A DNA stretch of 5,664 nt from JAGOBX01 sp017999075 [NCBI: Candidatus Babelota bacterium] (lineage in GTDB: Bacteria; JAGOBX01): NCBI GenBank assembly GCA_017999075.1, contig JAGOBX010000265.1, forward strand, positions 1 through 5,664, written 5' to 3'. The translations under genes were made by a program, and so were the position numbers. Shown piece after piece: positions 1-5,664 of this stretch (position 1 is the stretch's first letter; every line of letters starts with the position of its first letter). Below the pieces are notes generated by a model. That model saw only the letters and a program-made list of their open reading frames with translations. It made no database searches and was not told the DNA's origin.

Positions 1-426
1 TGTGAAATTATCTGTAATTTTAAAAAGAATTTCTTTTTCCAGATTTTTATATTTATTGTCATTAGAATTATATAAAGTTAAGAGATATTTGTTTGATTCA
101 GAATAATTTTTTTGTTTTTTTTTAATATCTCCAAGATGATATAAAATTAGGGGTTTGAGCAGTTTTGATGTTTTTAAAATATCTTTTAATATTACTTCGC
201 TATTGGATAATTCATTGATATTCTTAAAACATAGCGCAAGAAGAAATTTTTCTTTTGGTTTGAGATTATTGGGGTTTTCGTTTAATTCAGTTATTGCATT
301 AAGATATTTTTTGTTGAAAAAATTCAAACTTGCGGAATTTGTAAGGTTATTAGTATCTGAAAAAGCTGAGGTTTTAATTAATAATAATATAAAAAAAATT
401 TTTAGAGTTAATCGGGAATAATGCAT
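1..426 (-). CDS. Exported TPR-like helical-repeat protein, C-terminus beyond the window (partial)
   Basis: This frame is open without a stop for 142 codons from an ATG at 426-424 to the left edge, so only the N-terminal part is present. Residues 1-23 look like a Sec signal peptide: basic R5/K9, hydrophobic core at about 10-17 (IFFILLLI), and a probable signal peptidase I site after A21-F22-S23. No lipobox cysteine is visible. The mature part is Lys/Asn-rich and predicted helical. Two stretches fit the TPR spacing: about 57-84 (A64, F67, S76, L80) and about 92-123 (L95, L98, G99, S111, L115, L118), with a weaker one before them. I infer an exported or periplasmic scaffold. The pattern also resembles the N-terminal superhelix of Slt-type lytic transglycosylases, but no catalytic domain is visible, so the function stays open. 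The start is chosen because an in-frame TAA at 450-448 leaves no other ATG/GTG/TTG. No Shine-Dalgarno sequence precedes it. It lies 74 nt downstream of fliN on the same strand. Confidence 0.78.
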   Translation of the reverse strand, partial: MHYSRLTLKIFFILLLIKTSAFSDTNNLTNSASLNFFNKKYLNAITELNENPNNLKPKEKFLLALCFKNINELSNSEVILKDILKTSKLLKPLILYHLGDIKKKQKNYSESNKYLLTLYNSNDNKYKNLEKEILFKITDNFT

Positions 427-439
427 TTGCAGGTATTGT

Positions 440-477
440 ATTATATATTATATTCGTTTTTAAATTCAGGCTGGAAA
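440..477 (-). promoter_or_regulatory. Possible weak promoter with doubled -10 box for the TPR-like gene
   Basis: Two overlapping-range TATAAT hexamers read on the minus strand at 452-447 and 445-440, just upstream of the ATG at 426. The best -35 candidate is TTTCCA at 477-472, 19 bp from the first -10, which is a poor match and a long spacer. A start from the second box would give a leader of only about 7 nt, consistent with the missing Shine-Dalgarno site. In DNA this AT-rich, TATAAT arises easily by chance, so this is a tentative call. Confidence 0.3.
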
Positions 478-500
478 ATTATAAAAATAAAATTACAGAT

Positions 501-851
501 TTAAATTATTTTTTTTTCGATGTCAGTTATACGTACTATTTCTGTAATCCGCACTCCGAATTTGTCGTCTATAATTACTACTTCTCCTTTAGCTATCAAT
601 TCTCCGTCAACATATATATCTACGGATTCGCCTGCCTGTTTATTCAATTCAATTACTTCGCTTATATCCAGTTCGAGTATTTCACGCAAAGTCATTTTTG
701 TTTTTCCGAGTTCGACTACGATTTCTTTAGGCAAATCAACATACATGCTGATGTCCCTGTTAGAAAATTCCATAGTAGAATCACTAATTGGCGCGAATTC
801 AACCGGGGTAACTAATTTTTTGTCATCTTCATTTTTGAGTATAGTTACCAT
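501..851 (-). CDS. fliN: Flagellar motor switch protein FliN
   Basis: FliN is a cytoplasmic component of the flagellar C-ring. With FliM and FliG it forms the switch complex that sets rotation direction and supports export through the flagellar type III apparatus. The protein has 116 residues. The first 35 or so are a variable acidic/polar segment, and residues about 38-108 form the conserved SpoA (FliMN_C) domain. Diagnostic family stretches are LPKEIVVELGKTKMTLREIL (40-59), the AGE-VDIYVDGELIAKGEVV segment (73-92) and DDKFGVRITEIV (95-106), which closely parallel enterobacterial FliN. There is no CheC-like domain, so it is FliN rather than FliY. The ATG has a GGAGG site 4 nt upstream, a short but workable spacing. 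The next internal Met (27) has no such support. The gene has its own strong promoter downstream of uvrA. No other flagellar gene lies in the window, so this fliN appears separated from the usual fliM/fliN/fliP cluster, although the left flank is not visible. Confidence 0.93.
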   Translation of the reverse strand: MVTILKNEDDKKLVTPVEFAPISDSTMEFSNRDISMYVDLPKEIVVELGKTKMTLREILELDISEVIELNKQAGESVDIYVDGELIAKGEVVIIDDKFGVRITEIVRITDIEKKII

Positions 852-855
852 AATT

Positions 856-860
856 CCTCC
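856..860 (-). promoter_or_regulatory. Ribosome binding site of fliN
   Basis: GGAGG on the minus strand ends 4 nt before the ATG at 851. It is one of only two clear Shine-Dalgarno sites in the window, and it fixes the fliN start. Confidence 0.75.
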
Positions 861-881
861 AAACTTAAAAAATCTTTTTAT

Positions 882-910
882 ATTTTAACTGAATAAAATT
901 ATTATGTCAA
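882..910 (-). promoter_or_regulatory. Sigma-70 type promoter of fliN
   Basis: On the minus strand, a consensus -35 TTGACA (910-905) is separated by exactly 17 bp from TAAAAT (887-882, five of six consensus bases). Transcription would begin near 875, about 24 nt before the fliN ATG. The -35 box begins 5 nt after the uvrA stop codon (918-916), so fliN can be transcribed independently of the upstream unit. This is a housekeeping-type promoter, not the sigma-28 or sigma-54 type often seen for flagellar genes. Confidence 0.75.
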
Positions 911-915
911 GCAAA

Positions 916-3759
916 TTATTTTTGTGACAAGATTTTTTTTAAATATTGTCCGGTATAAGAATTTTTTGTGGCGGCAATTTCTTCCGGAGTGCCTGTTTTT
1001 ATTATTTTCCCGCCGGCATCGCCTCCGTCAGGGCCTAAATCAATTATGTGATCTGCAGTTTTAACAACATCGAGATTATGTTCAATAACTAAAACGGTAT
1101 TCCCTCCGGATGTTAAACGATTTAATACATCAAGAAGTTTTTTTATGTCATCGAAATGAAGGCCTGTTGTTGGTTCATCCAGTATATAAAAAGTTTTGCC
1201 GGTAGATTTTTTTAAAAGTTCGCCTGCGAGCTTTATTCGCTGCGCTTCGCCGCCTGATAATGTTGGTGCTGATTGTCCTAATTTGATATAACCAAGACCT
1301 ACATCATGCATAACTGACAACTTATGTTTTATTGAAGGAATTTTATCGAAAAATTCCAGAGCCTGATTTACGCTCATATTTAAAACATCATATATATTTT
1401 TATCCTTATATTTGACTTCGAGTGTTTCGGAATTGAATCTTTTTCCTGAACATACCTCACACTGAATAAAAACATCACTTAAAAAATGCATTTCAATTTT
1501 TATTACACCATCTCCCTGACATGATTCGCATCGCCCGCCTTTTACATTGAAAGAAAACCTTCCTGGAGAATATCCTCTGATTTTAGATTCAGGAGTTGAA
1601 GCGAACAGCATACGTATGTCATTAAATAAACTTGTGTAAGTTGCAGGGTTAGACCTTGGAGTTCTGCCTATTGGATCTTGCGTTATGTTAATTACCTTGT
1701 CTATTAAATCAAGATTTTTTATTTCTTGATGTTCTCCTGGTTTTATTTTGGTTTTAAAAAAATGACGATGCAGAGATTTGTAGAGGATTTCATTTATTAA
1801 AGTTGATTTTCCTGAACCGGAAACTCCAGTAACGCAGACTAATAATCCGAGCGGAATTTTTACATTTATGTTTTTCAAATTATTTTCTTTAGCTCCGATT
1901 ATTTCAATATATTTTTTCGGATCTTCAATTCTTCTTGTTTCAGGAATTTTTATTTCAAGTTCCCGCCGTAAATATTTTGCAGTTAAAGAATTTTGTGATT
2001 TTAATATTTCATCAGGTGTTCCAATAGCAACTATTTCTCCTCCATAAATTCCGGCTCCTGGACCTAAGTCCACAACATAATCCGCAGATCTGATCGTTTC
2101 TTCGTCGTGTTCCACAACTATTACCGTATTCCCGAGATTTTTTAAGTCAATAAGAGTTTTTAATAATTTTTCATTGTCGCGCTGATGCAATCCTATGCTG
2201 GGTTCATCAAGAACATACAGTACCCCGACAAGACCGGAACCTACTTGAGTTGCGAGTCTGATTCTCTGACTTTCTCCTCCTGATAAAGTTGTTGCAGTAC
2301 GGTTAAGAGTTAGATAACCTAATCCTACATTAAGCAGGAATTTTAATCTGCAGGAGATTTCCTTTAAAAGCTGTTCAGCTATTTTTTTTTTTTCGCCTTT
2401 AAATTTCAGTTTACTGAAATAATCGTAACAAGCTGATACGGATAAATTACCAATTTGATATATGTTGTAAGCTCTGGTGCCTGAATCATCAGATTCAAGA
2501 GTTACAGATAGAGATTCATTTTTTAACCGTGCTCCTTCGCAGTCAGGACATACTTTTTCACTCATAAAATTTTTATAGAATTCTCTTGCTCCGTCAGAAT
2601 CTGTTTGATTATATCTTCTGAAAAGCATTGGGATAATTCCTTCCCATTTGCCTGAAAATTTAAAATCCATGCGTTCGCTTTTAAATTCTTTCATTATTTT
2701 TTCGCCTTCTGAACCATATAGAATAATTTTCTGTGTTTCTTCCGGCAAATCTTTGAATGGAATGGAAGTTGAAAAATTATAATGTTTTGCAAGAGATCTT
2801 AACTCCTGACGGAACATGCTGTTAGCTGAATTATGAATAAGTATAGCTCCGTCTTCAATACTTTTATTTTTATCAGGAATAATTAAATCAGTATCGAAAA
2901 TATATTGTTTGCCAAGACCATGACATGTGTTACATGCGCCATATGGATTGTTAAATGAAAAATTGCGGGGGGCAAGAGGTTTATAACTTATACCGCATTT
3001 TAAACAAGTTAATTGTTCACTGAATATTCGCGAGCCTTTTCCAGGAACCTCTATTTCTATAAGTCCTGAACTTAAATGCAGTGATGTTTCTACTGATTCT
3101 GTTATTCGGCTTTTAATATTATTTTTCATTACAAGTCTGTCAACAATAACGTATATTGAATGTTTGATGTTTTTTTTTAGTTCAATTTTTTCTTCAAGCA
3201 TATAATCTTTTCCATCAACTCTGACCCTTACAAATCCTTTGTTTCTGAGGTTTTCAAACAATGATTGATATTCTCCTTTCCTGGAAAGCACTACAGGAGA
3301 CAGAACTATAAATTTTTCATTTTCATTGATGATTTCATGGATTTCTGATACTATCTGATCTACTGTTACTGATTTTATAATATCCCCGCATTTATAACAG
3401 CGGATTGTTCCAAGTCTTGCAAATAACACTCTTAAATAGTCATATATTTCTGTTATTGTACCTACAGTGGAACGAGGGTTTCTTCCTGCCCCTTTCTGTT
3501 CAATTGATATGGCCGGGGATAAACCGGTAATTGATTCTACGGCAGGTTTATTCATTTGCCCTAAAAATTGTCTGGCATAAGAAGAAAGCGATTCAATATA
3601 TCTGCGCTGCCCTTCGGCATAAATAGTGTCAAAGGCTAATGTGGATTTTCCGGAACCGCTTAACCCGGTGATAACGACCATTTGTTCTCGTGGTATTTTT
3701 AGCGAAATATTTTTCAAATTATGTTCGTGAGCATTTTTAATTTCAATATAAGTTTTCAT
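916..3759 (-). CDS. uvrA: UvrABC excinuclease subunit A (UvrA)
   Basis: UvrA is the damage-sensing ABC-type ATPase of bacterial nucleotide excision repair. Its dimer scans DNA, recognises distorting lesions and loads UvrB, after which UvrC incises. At 947 residues it is full length for the family. Module I has Walker A GLSGSGKS (32-39), a UvrB-binding region roughly at 130-245, a zinc module C252/C255/C276/C279, ABC signature LSGGE (492-496), Walker B with D518-E519, and switch histidine H551. Module II has Walker A GVSGSGKS (645-652, K651), the DNA-binding zinc finger C744/C747/C767/C770, LSGGE (834-838), Walker B D861-E862 and H894. All catalytic and metal-binding residues appear intact, so it should be active. 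It starts 3 nt after the rarA stop and has no evident Shine-Dalgarno site, which suggests translational coupling. A run of 12 A on the coding strand (2393-2382) lies in the GEKKKIAEQ segment. No LexA-type box was recognised at the unit's promoter, so damage induction is not shown by the sequence. Confidence 0.98.
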   Translation of the reverse strand: MKTYIEIKNAHEHNLKNISLKIPREQMVVITGLSGSGKSTLAFDTIYAEGQRRYIESLSSYARQFLGQMNKPAVESITGLSPAISIEQKGAGRNPRSTVGTITEIYDYLRVLFARLGTIRCYKCGDIIKSVTVDQIVSEIHEIINENEKFIVLSPVVLSRKGEYQSLFENLRNKGFVRVRVDGKDYMLEEKIELKKNIKHSIYVIVDRLVMKNNIKSRITESVETSLHLSSGLIEIEVPGKGSRIFSEQLTCLKCGISYKPLAPRNFSFNNPYGACNTCHGLGKQYIFDTDLIIPDKNKSIEDGAILIHNSANSMFRQELRSLAKHYNFSTSIPFKDLPEETQKIILYGSEGEKIMKEFKSERMDFKFSGKWEGIIPMLFRRYNQTDSDGAREFYKNFMSEKVCPDCEGARLKNESLSVTLESDDSGTRAYNIYQIGNLSVSACYDYFSKLKFKGEKKKIAEQLLKEISCRLKFLLNVGLGYLTLNRTATTLSGGESQRIRLATQVGSGLVGVLYVLDEPSIGLHQRDNEKLLKTLIDLKNLGNTVIVVEHDEETIRSADYVVDLGPGAGIYGGEIVAIGTPDEILKSQNSLTAKYLRRELEIKIPETRRIEDPKKYIEIIGAKENNLKNINVKIPLGLLVCVTGVSGSGKSTLINEILYKSLHRHFFKTKIKPGEHQEIKNLDLIDKVINITQDPIGRTPRSNPATYTSLFNDIRMLFASTPESKIRGYSPGRFSFNVKGGRCESCQGDGVIKIEMHFLSDVFIQCEVCSGKRFNSETLEVKYKDKNIYDVLNMSVNQALEFFDKIPSIKHKLSVMHDVGLGYIKLGQSAPTLSGGEAQRIKLAGELLKKSTGKTFYILDEPTTGLHFDDIKKLLDVLNRLTSGGNTVLVIEHNLDVVKTADHIIDLGPDGGDAGGKIIKTGTPEEIAATKNSYTGQYLKKILSQK

Positions 3760-3762
3760 AGT

Positions 3763-5082
3763 TTATTTTTTATTTTTAAGATTCTCCCAAAATTCTATTC
3801 GTTTAATAATTTCTTTTTCAAATCCGAAATTTGACGGACTATAAAAACGAGAATTACTAATTCCTTCAGGAAAATAATTTTCATCAACAAAATTATATTT
3901 ATAATCAAAAGGATATTTGTAGTTATTTGAATATCCCATTTGTTTCATCATTTTAGTAGGAGCATTGCAAATGTGAAGAGGAACCGATCTATAGCCGTCT
4001 TCAGCAATAAATTTTTTTGCCGAATTATATGCCATATAAACTGAATTGCTTTTAGGAGCAGACGCCAGATAAATTACTGCTTCAATTATAGCCAATTCTC
4101 CTTCAGGAGAACCGAGCATTTTGTAAACGTTATAGGCATTCAAAGCTACTGTCATGGCATTAGTATCCGCTACTCCGATATCTTCTGAAGACATTCTGAT
4201 AAGCCTTCTTGCTAAATACAAAGGATCTTCCCCTGATTCAAGCATTCTCACACACCAATAAATTGAAGCATTAACATCAGATCCTCTAAGTGATTTATGC
4301 AATGCTGAAATAATATTGTAATGTTCTTCGCCTGTTTTATCGTAATTCATAAATACTGTCTGCATTGCATCCGAAAGTTCAGTTTTGCTTATAATTTTAG
4401 TGTTTTGAGCGATTGCATTTATAAATGATGTTTCAAGAATATTAAGCGCTTGCCTGCCGTCTCCATTTACGGAATTTTTCAGTATATCTATGCAGTCTTC
4501 AGAAACTTCGATATCGGCAAGTAAATGATTCCATTCATTTTTTTTTAATACTGCATTTCTTAGGATTTTTTCAATATCGTCAACAGTTAATGGATATAAC
4601 TTCAAAACTTTTAGACGCGACAATAGTTGCGAATTTATTTCGAATGAAGGATTTTCAGTAGTTGCACTTATTAAATATATGGTCCCTGTTTCAACATATG
4701 GTAAAAACAAATCTTGCTGGTTTTTATTGAATCTATGTATTTCATCAATAAATAGAATTGTCTTTATATTATTTTTTTTTTCATATTCTGCTGTTTCGAA
4801 TATTTCTTTTAAACTTTTTGTGGAGGCGTTAACGCTGTTTAACATTATAATTTTTGAATTTGTAGTTCTGGCTATTATATTTGCTAAAGTTGTTTTGCCT
4901 GAACCTGGAGGTCCCCAGAACAAATAAGACTGGATTTTGTCTGATAATATGGCATTATATAGAATTTTATTTTTTTTGACAAGATGTCCTTGTCCCACAA
5001 AATCTTCTAATTTGTCAGGACGCAGAAATTGAGCTAAAGGAATAAAAAAATCAGAATTCTGTTTTGCCGGAGAATCATTCAT
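3763..5082 (-). CDS. rarA: Replication-associated recombination protein A (RarA/MgsA/Mgs1 family AAA+ ATPase)
   Basis: RarA is a tetrameric clamp-loader-like AAA+ ATPase that acts at stalled or gapped replication forks, where it is thought to work with single-strand-binding protein and recombination functions. From the ATG the protein has 439 residues, normal for the family. The N-terminal AAA+ core shows the family's LRPDKLEDFVGQGHL motif (about 20-34), Walker A GPPGSGKT (57-64, K63), Walker B/DEIHRFNKNQQD (113-124), sensor 1 SATTENPSFEIN (139-150), the arginine finger in LLSR (R156) and sensor 2 GDGRQALN (207-214, R210). The C-terminal MgsA tetramerisation half is also intact, including the YDKTGEEHYNIISALHKSLRG stretch (about 247-267) and DPLYLARRLIRMSSEDIG. 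The ATG at 5082-5080 overlaps the receiver gene's TGA as TGATG; a GTG one codon earlier (5085) is the alternative. Neither has a good Shine-Dalgarno site, so the gene is probably translated by coupling to the receiver gene. uvrA follows 3 nt after its stop. Confidence 0.96.
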   Translation of the reverse strand: MNDSPAKQNSDFFIPLAQFLRPDKLEDFVGQGHLVKKNKILYNAILSDKIQSYLFWGPPGSGKTTLANIIARTTNSKIIMLNSVNASTKSLKEIFETAEYEKKNNIKTILFIDEIHRFNKNQQDLFLPYVETGTIYLISATTENPSFEINSQLLSRLKVLKLYPLTVDDIEKILRNAVLKKNEWNHLLADIEVSEDCIDILKNSVNGDGRQALNILETSFINAIAQNTKIISKTELSDAMQTVFMNYDKTGEEHYNIISALHKSLRGSDVNASIYWCVRMLESGEDPLYLARRLIRMSSEDIGVADTNAMTVALNAYNVYKMLGSPEGELAIIEAVIYLASAPKSNSVYMAYNSAKKFIAEDGYRSVPLHICNAPTKMMKQMGYSNNYKYPFDYKYNFVDENYFPEGISNSRFYSPSNFGFEKEIIKRIEFWENLKNKK

Positions 5083-5459
5083 CACTTAATGGTTTTTAAA
5101 ATATCAGATACAGTTGATTTAAATATGGAAATATTTATGGGTTTTTCAAGCATTTGAACTCCGAACTGCTGAATTTCCGAGAGTTCTTTTATATCTTCAA
5201 TAAAATCTCCTGTTATTAAAATACATTTTATGTTTTTCTGGGCGCATTTTTTGATTATGTCTACCCCTGTTAAATTACTGTTATCATAATGCAAATCTAT
5301 TATTGCTAAACTTATTGAATTTAATTGTTCAAGAGCTTCTATTGCTGTCTCAGGATTTTTTGCCACTACATAATTTTTATCAAAATTTGATAGGGCATTA
5401 AGCATCATAGTTCTTGAATTAGGACAATCGTCGCTTAATAATATAAAATATTCTTTCAC
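5082..5459 (-). CDS. Single-domain response regulator (CheY-like receiver protein)
   Basis: The 125-residue protein consists only of a receiver domain with no output domain. It would be phosphorylated on aspartate by a histidine kinase and act by protein contact, in the manner of CheY or Spo0F. Visible active-site residues are the acidic pair D10-D11, phospho-acceptor D55 at the end of beta-3 (LAIIDL), switch threonine T83 (ILITGD) and K106-P107. The core is therefore intact. Two departures stand out. The usual MPxMDG loop after the phospho-Asp is replaced by LHYDNSNLTG (56-65), and the position three before the conserved Lys, normally an aromatic switch residue, is Met103. The GTG start is required: the next Met (18) would remove the acidic pair, and AAAGGAG sits 7 nt upstream of the GTG. 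It is the first gene of an apparent receiver-rarA-uvrA unit and its TGA overlaps the rarA start. No cognate kinase is in the window, so the target is unknown. Confidence 0.9.
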   Translation of the reverse strand: MKEYFILLSDDCPNSRTMMLNALSNFDKNYVVAKNPETAIEALEQLNSISLAIIDLHYDNSNLTGVDIIKKCAQKNIKCILITGDFIEDIKELSEIQQFGVQMLEKPINISIFKSTVSDILKTIK

Positions 5460-5466
5460 TGAAATT

Positions 5467-5473
5467 CTCCTTT
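5467..5473 (-). promoter_or_regulatory. Ribosome binding site of the receiver gene
   Basis: AAAGGAG on the minus strand lies 7 nt before the GTG at 5459. This optimal spacing supports the GTG start and serves the first gene of the unit. Confidence 0.8.
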
Positions 5474-5494
5474 GAGACAGTATATTATCTTTTT

Positions 5495-5523
5495 ATTATA
5501 CAAAAAATAAATAAATACGTCAA
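5495..5523 (-). promoter_or_regulatory. Sigma-70 type promoter of the receiver-rarA-uvrA unit
   Basis: On the minus strand, TTGACG (5523-5518, five of six consensus bases) is followed after exactly 17 bp by a perfect TATAAT (5500-5495). Transcription should start near 5488, leaving a leader of about 28 nt with AAAGGAG before the GTG. No other strong promoter was noticed between this point and the end of uvrA, and the three genes overlap or nearly touch, so co-transcription is likely. The -35 flank TGCTTGAC is identical to that of the fliN promoter. Confidence 0.82.
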
Positions 5524-5581
5524 GCATATTTTCCTTGTAATTTTTTTTACTTGTATTAAAATTAAGTTTTAATATAAATCA

Positions 5582-5599
5582 TTTTTTTTTTTTTTTTTT
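5582..5599. repeat. 18-nt homopolymer tract (T18 on the plus strand, A18 on the minus strand)
   Basis: This uninterrupted run of 18 identical bases is clearly the longest homopolymer in the window. It lies about 59 nt upstream of the -35 box of the receiver-rarA-uvrA promoter. A-tracts can bend DNA or act as upstream promoter elements, and runs this long tend to change length by slippage. Whether either applies here is inference. It could also be miscounted in an assembly. Confidence 0.85.
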
Positions 5600-5606
5600 A
5601 GGATTT

Positions 5607-5624
5607 AATTAAATTAATTTAATT
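5607..5624. repeat. Perfect 18-bp A/T palindrome
   Basis: AATTAAATTAATTTAATT equals its own reverse complement over all 18 bases and has no G or C. It could be a protein-binding inverted repeat or simply a product of AT-rich composition. It is an unlikely terminator stem because there is no loop and no G/C pairs. Confidence 0.6.
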
Positions 5625-5644
5625 TTATTTTTAAAACTGAATTT

Positions 5645-5664
5645 GGGAATATTAGGGAATATTA
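5645..5664. repeat. Two tandem copies of GGGAATATTA at the window edge
   Basis: Two identical, directly adjacent 10-bp units (5645-5654 and 5655-5664) end exactly at the right border, so the array may continue beyond the window. The surrounding 5600-5640 stretch is otherwise almost purely A/T, which makes the GGG-containing unit stand out. I cannot tell whether it is an iteron-like array, a binding site or the edge of a coding region. Confidence 0.6.

Noticed and set aside
155-421. Plus-strand open frame of about 88 codons near the left end
   Set aside because: It is antisense to the minus-strand exported TPR-like frame, which is longer, reaches the window edge and has a good signal peptide. 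The plus-strand frame has no comparable support.
868-885. AAAAAGATTTTTT-like symmetry in the fliN leader as a terminator for uvrA
   Set aside because: The stem is short and A/T only, with no G/C core. It is better explained by composition than as a terminator.
520-888. Plus-strand open frame of about 122 codons antisense to fliN
   Set aside because: It lies opposite a clear FliN coding sequence, and its Ser/Ile-rich product shows no family motif. Most of it is a complement-strand shadow.
4679-4927. Plus-strand open frame of about 82 codons, hydrophobic
   Set aside because: It is antisense to the conserved AAA+ core of rarA. The apparent hydrophobicity comes from reading the complement of Lys/Glu-rich codons.
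5460-5500. Possible SOS (LexA) box near the receiver-rarA-uvrA promoter
   Set aside because: A CTGT occurs in the leader, but no partner ACAG lies at the expected spacing. No GAAC-N4-GTTC site was found either.
5555-5599. ATTAAAA/TTTTAAT stem followed by T18, resembling a plus-strand intrinsic terminator
   Set aside because: No plus-strand gene precedes it, the stem has no G/C pairs, and 8 bases separate it from the T run. It would not serve the minus-strand genes.

Overview
The window is a compact, AT-rich bacterial segment (about one third G+C by eye). Every gene I can support is on the minus strand. FliN implies a flagellated bacterium, and a Sec-type signal peptide on the leftmost gene implies protein export. 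UvrA and RarA are too widespread to place the organism further, and I do not assign a phylum.

Reading in the direction of transcription (right to left): an AT-rich intergenic stretch (5460-5664) carries a near-consensus sigma-70 promoter (TTGACG, 17 bp, TATAAT). Upstream of it lie an 18-T homopolymer, an 18-bp perfect A/T palindrome and, at the window edge, two tandem copies of GGGAATATTA. The promoter drives a tightly packed unit. It begins with a stand-alone response-regulator receiver protein (GTG start, good Shine-Dalgarno). Next comes the AAA+ replication-fork ATPase RarA/MgsA, whose start overlaps the receiver stop codon. Last is the nucleotide-excision-repair ATPase UvrA, which starts 3 nt after the rarA stop. 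rarA and uvrA lack obvious ribosome binding sites, so translational coupling is likely.

After uvrA comes a 64-nt gap holding a second strong promoter (TTGACA, 17 bp, TAAAAT) and a GGAGG site for fliN, the flagellar C-ring switch protein. fliN is followed after a 74-nt gap by the 5' part of an exported TPR-like helical-repeat protein that runs off the left edge. It resembles the N-terminal superhelical region of Slt-type lytic transglycosylases or other periplasmic TPR proteins, but the diagnostic domain is outside the window.

The best lead is the linkage of a single-domain response regulator to two genome-maintenance ATPases in one apparent operon. The individual genes are recognisable families with intact active sites. 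I see no RNA genes, CRISPR arrays, insertion sequences or convincing intrinsic terminators, and I found no clearly new system.
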